NCBI GenBank assembly: GCA_011947345.1
Contig: JAAVTG010000567.1
Location: forward strand, 1 to 64,000
Length of the DNA: 64,000 bases
Source: Phytophthora quininea
Lineage: Eukaryota; Oomycota; Peronosporomycetes; Peronosporales; Peronosporaceae
Direction of reading: 5' to 3'
Shown here in pieces: positions 62,900-64,000 of this stretch. The position numbers and the translations under genes were made by a program. The notes under the pieces are model-generated. The model worked only from the letters and a program-made list of their open reading frames with translations. It made no database searches and was not told where the DNA came from. Numbering within the stretch: the first letter of the stretch is position 1; each line of letters starts with the position of its first letter.

Positions 62900-64000
62900 A
62901 GCTCACTTTGGCATTTGCCAGACACACAAGAGGCGAACTTCCTGGGCGTCTGCTCCGCTCGCCAGCTCTCCACTTCAAGTCCCGGTTCAACACCCCGGAC
63001 TCCCGCCACGGGCAAGCGGAAGAGGACCGACTGCCCTGATGACTGGGATGTCATCGAGGAGACGCAAGACCTAGACGCCTGGCACCAACTCTTCGAAGCA
63101 GTCGAAGAGACCCAAGATCCCGAAGCATGGACTCTGTTTGAGGAACGTCAGGGCCCAGATGAAGCATCAGCTGAAACGGACATGCAAGACCTACATGATG
63201 AAGTCCAAGAGCAGTCCACGACGACAACCACCGAGCGGCCCGCCCCAAAGAAGCAGAAGTCGGAAAAGCCTCCACGACGAAAGTCCGTTGGGACGATCGC
63301 AGAGGAAATGTTCAAGAAAGGGAAAAGCTCCAGCACTGTTGTTTGTCGGCTGGAAAGAATTTGTTCGGACAATATTCTTCGCGACGAGATCCAGCGAACT
63401 GCTCACGCGATGAAGCGGATCCAACTCGAGACATGGGATCTCGTCAACTTGCACGCCCTGCAATGTCTGGAGAACGATCTCCCCTTCCTGACTACGATGC
63501 GACGTTCTTTGATCATTGCTGCTCTGGTGTCTGCCCGACCGGTCAAACGCATCGTATTGCTGTAAGAGATCCCGCGTTATGGGAGTCTATCCAGATCTAC
63601 ACATCGCACCGGGATCGAGCTGGTCTTGCACCGGTTAAACATCAGACTGGGTTCAGCGAACTCAAGGTGGAGCTACGCTCGCAAATGGTTGTGAATGCCG
63701 CCGTGATTATACGCGAGCATTTCTACAGACGTTTAAGGCTCTACGTCCGCATCACCTTCGGTGGCCTCGGCAGCAAGCTGACGAAGCGGCAGAGGAAGAG
63801 GAAAAATGATCTCGTAAAGACGATTATGCGTGCCTGCTGCAATATTGAGGAGACGGAGGTGCTGGAAGCGCTCCAGATGCGCGATATCCTCACGCCGGGG
63901 ATACCGCATGGAGTGAGCAATGGATCCCTTGGGCCAACCACATAAAGGAAAACGGAATGGGATTCTACGTGCGACTGATTTGGGAGTTCCTAGATGTCGT
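62900..64000 (+). CDS. Basic ORF cut by the window edge, probable transposon family
   Basis: Start uncertain. The main frame reads GKRKRTDCPDDWDVIEETQD, two related DxDAWHQLFEAVEETQDPEAW-like acidic units, a Lys-rich nuclear-signal-like stretch (PAPKKQKSEKPPRRKSVG), then DEIQRTAHAMKRIQLETWDL and VNLHALQCLENDLP. After a one-base loss near 63483 it continues PDYDATFFDHCCSGVCPTGQ, MVVNAAVIIREHFYRRLRLY, LGSKLTKRQRKRKNDLVKTI, and, after another near 63925, WANHIKENGMGFYVRLIWEF to the end of the window. I associate the LHALRCLE..LP.LD.TFF..C pattern with a multicopy oomycete protein family but cannot name its class. The C-terminal part, which would decide this, is outside the window. Confidence 0.5.

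Overview
The window is nuclear DNA of an oomycete, most likely a Phytophthora-type member of the Peronosporales. The basis is the domain mix (START-FYVE proteins, a myosin ending in a FYVE-like finger, a membrane-bound TKL-type kinase, BAR-PH-ArfGAP-ankyrin), short introns of about 55-130 bp with GT..AG ends, tightly packed genes on both strands, and degraded transposons of the kinds common in these genomes. No species can be named from the sequence alone.

Layout. 1-2574: two tandem copies of a ~1.4 kb unit, each carrying an intact tRNA-Leu(CAA) and a short 8-bp minisatellite. 2.6-7.2 kb: a transposon graveyard, with a minus-strand Ty3/gypsy-like remnant, a plus-strand gag-like fragment and a broken ORF of a probable repeat family. 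7.7-32 kb: conserved genes, namely a CTFxPxIN-repeat protein, PP6-type phosphatase, a leucine-rich-repeat protein, a CDKAL1-type tRNA methylthiotransferase, ubiquitin-activating enzyme E1, a myosin with ankyrin repeats and a FYVE-like finger, a PX protein, an SPKK-repeat membrane protein, a dual-specificity phosphatase, a conserved hypothetical and palmitoyl-protein thioesterase. 32-49.5 kb: a degenerate cyclophilin, isocitrate lyase, an acidic/basic hypothetical, a PH-PH-VPS9-PDZ protein, a C2 protein, IMP dehydrogenase, GDP-mannose 4,6-dehydratase, a membrane kinase, a tandem thioredoxin-like membrane protein and BRX1. 49.6-62.7 kb: BAR-PH-ArfGAP-ankyrin, a two-domain voltage-gated channel with EF-hands, START-FYVE, START-PDZ-START and two small membrane or secreted proteins. 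62.9-64 kb: a basic ORF cut by the window edge, probably transposon-related.

Functionally, many genes read or remodel phosphoinositide-marked membranes (PX, FYVE x2, PH x3, VPS9, ArfGAP, C2, START), next to housekeeping enzymes of nucleotide, glyoxylate, sugar-nucleotide and tRNA metabolism. They are separate transcription units, not an operon, and co-function is inference.

A pervasive caution: most conserved genes are interrupted by single-base losses, usually within a short homopolymer, and the protein resumes at once in the next frame. This looks like sequencing or assembly error, not decay. Coordinates given for such genes span all the frames, and the stop codons inside them should not be trusted.
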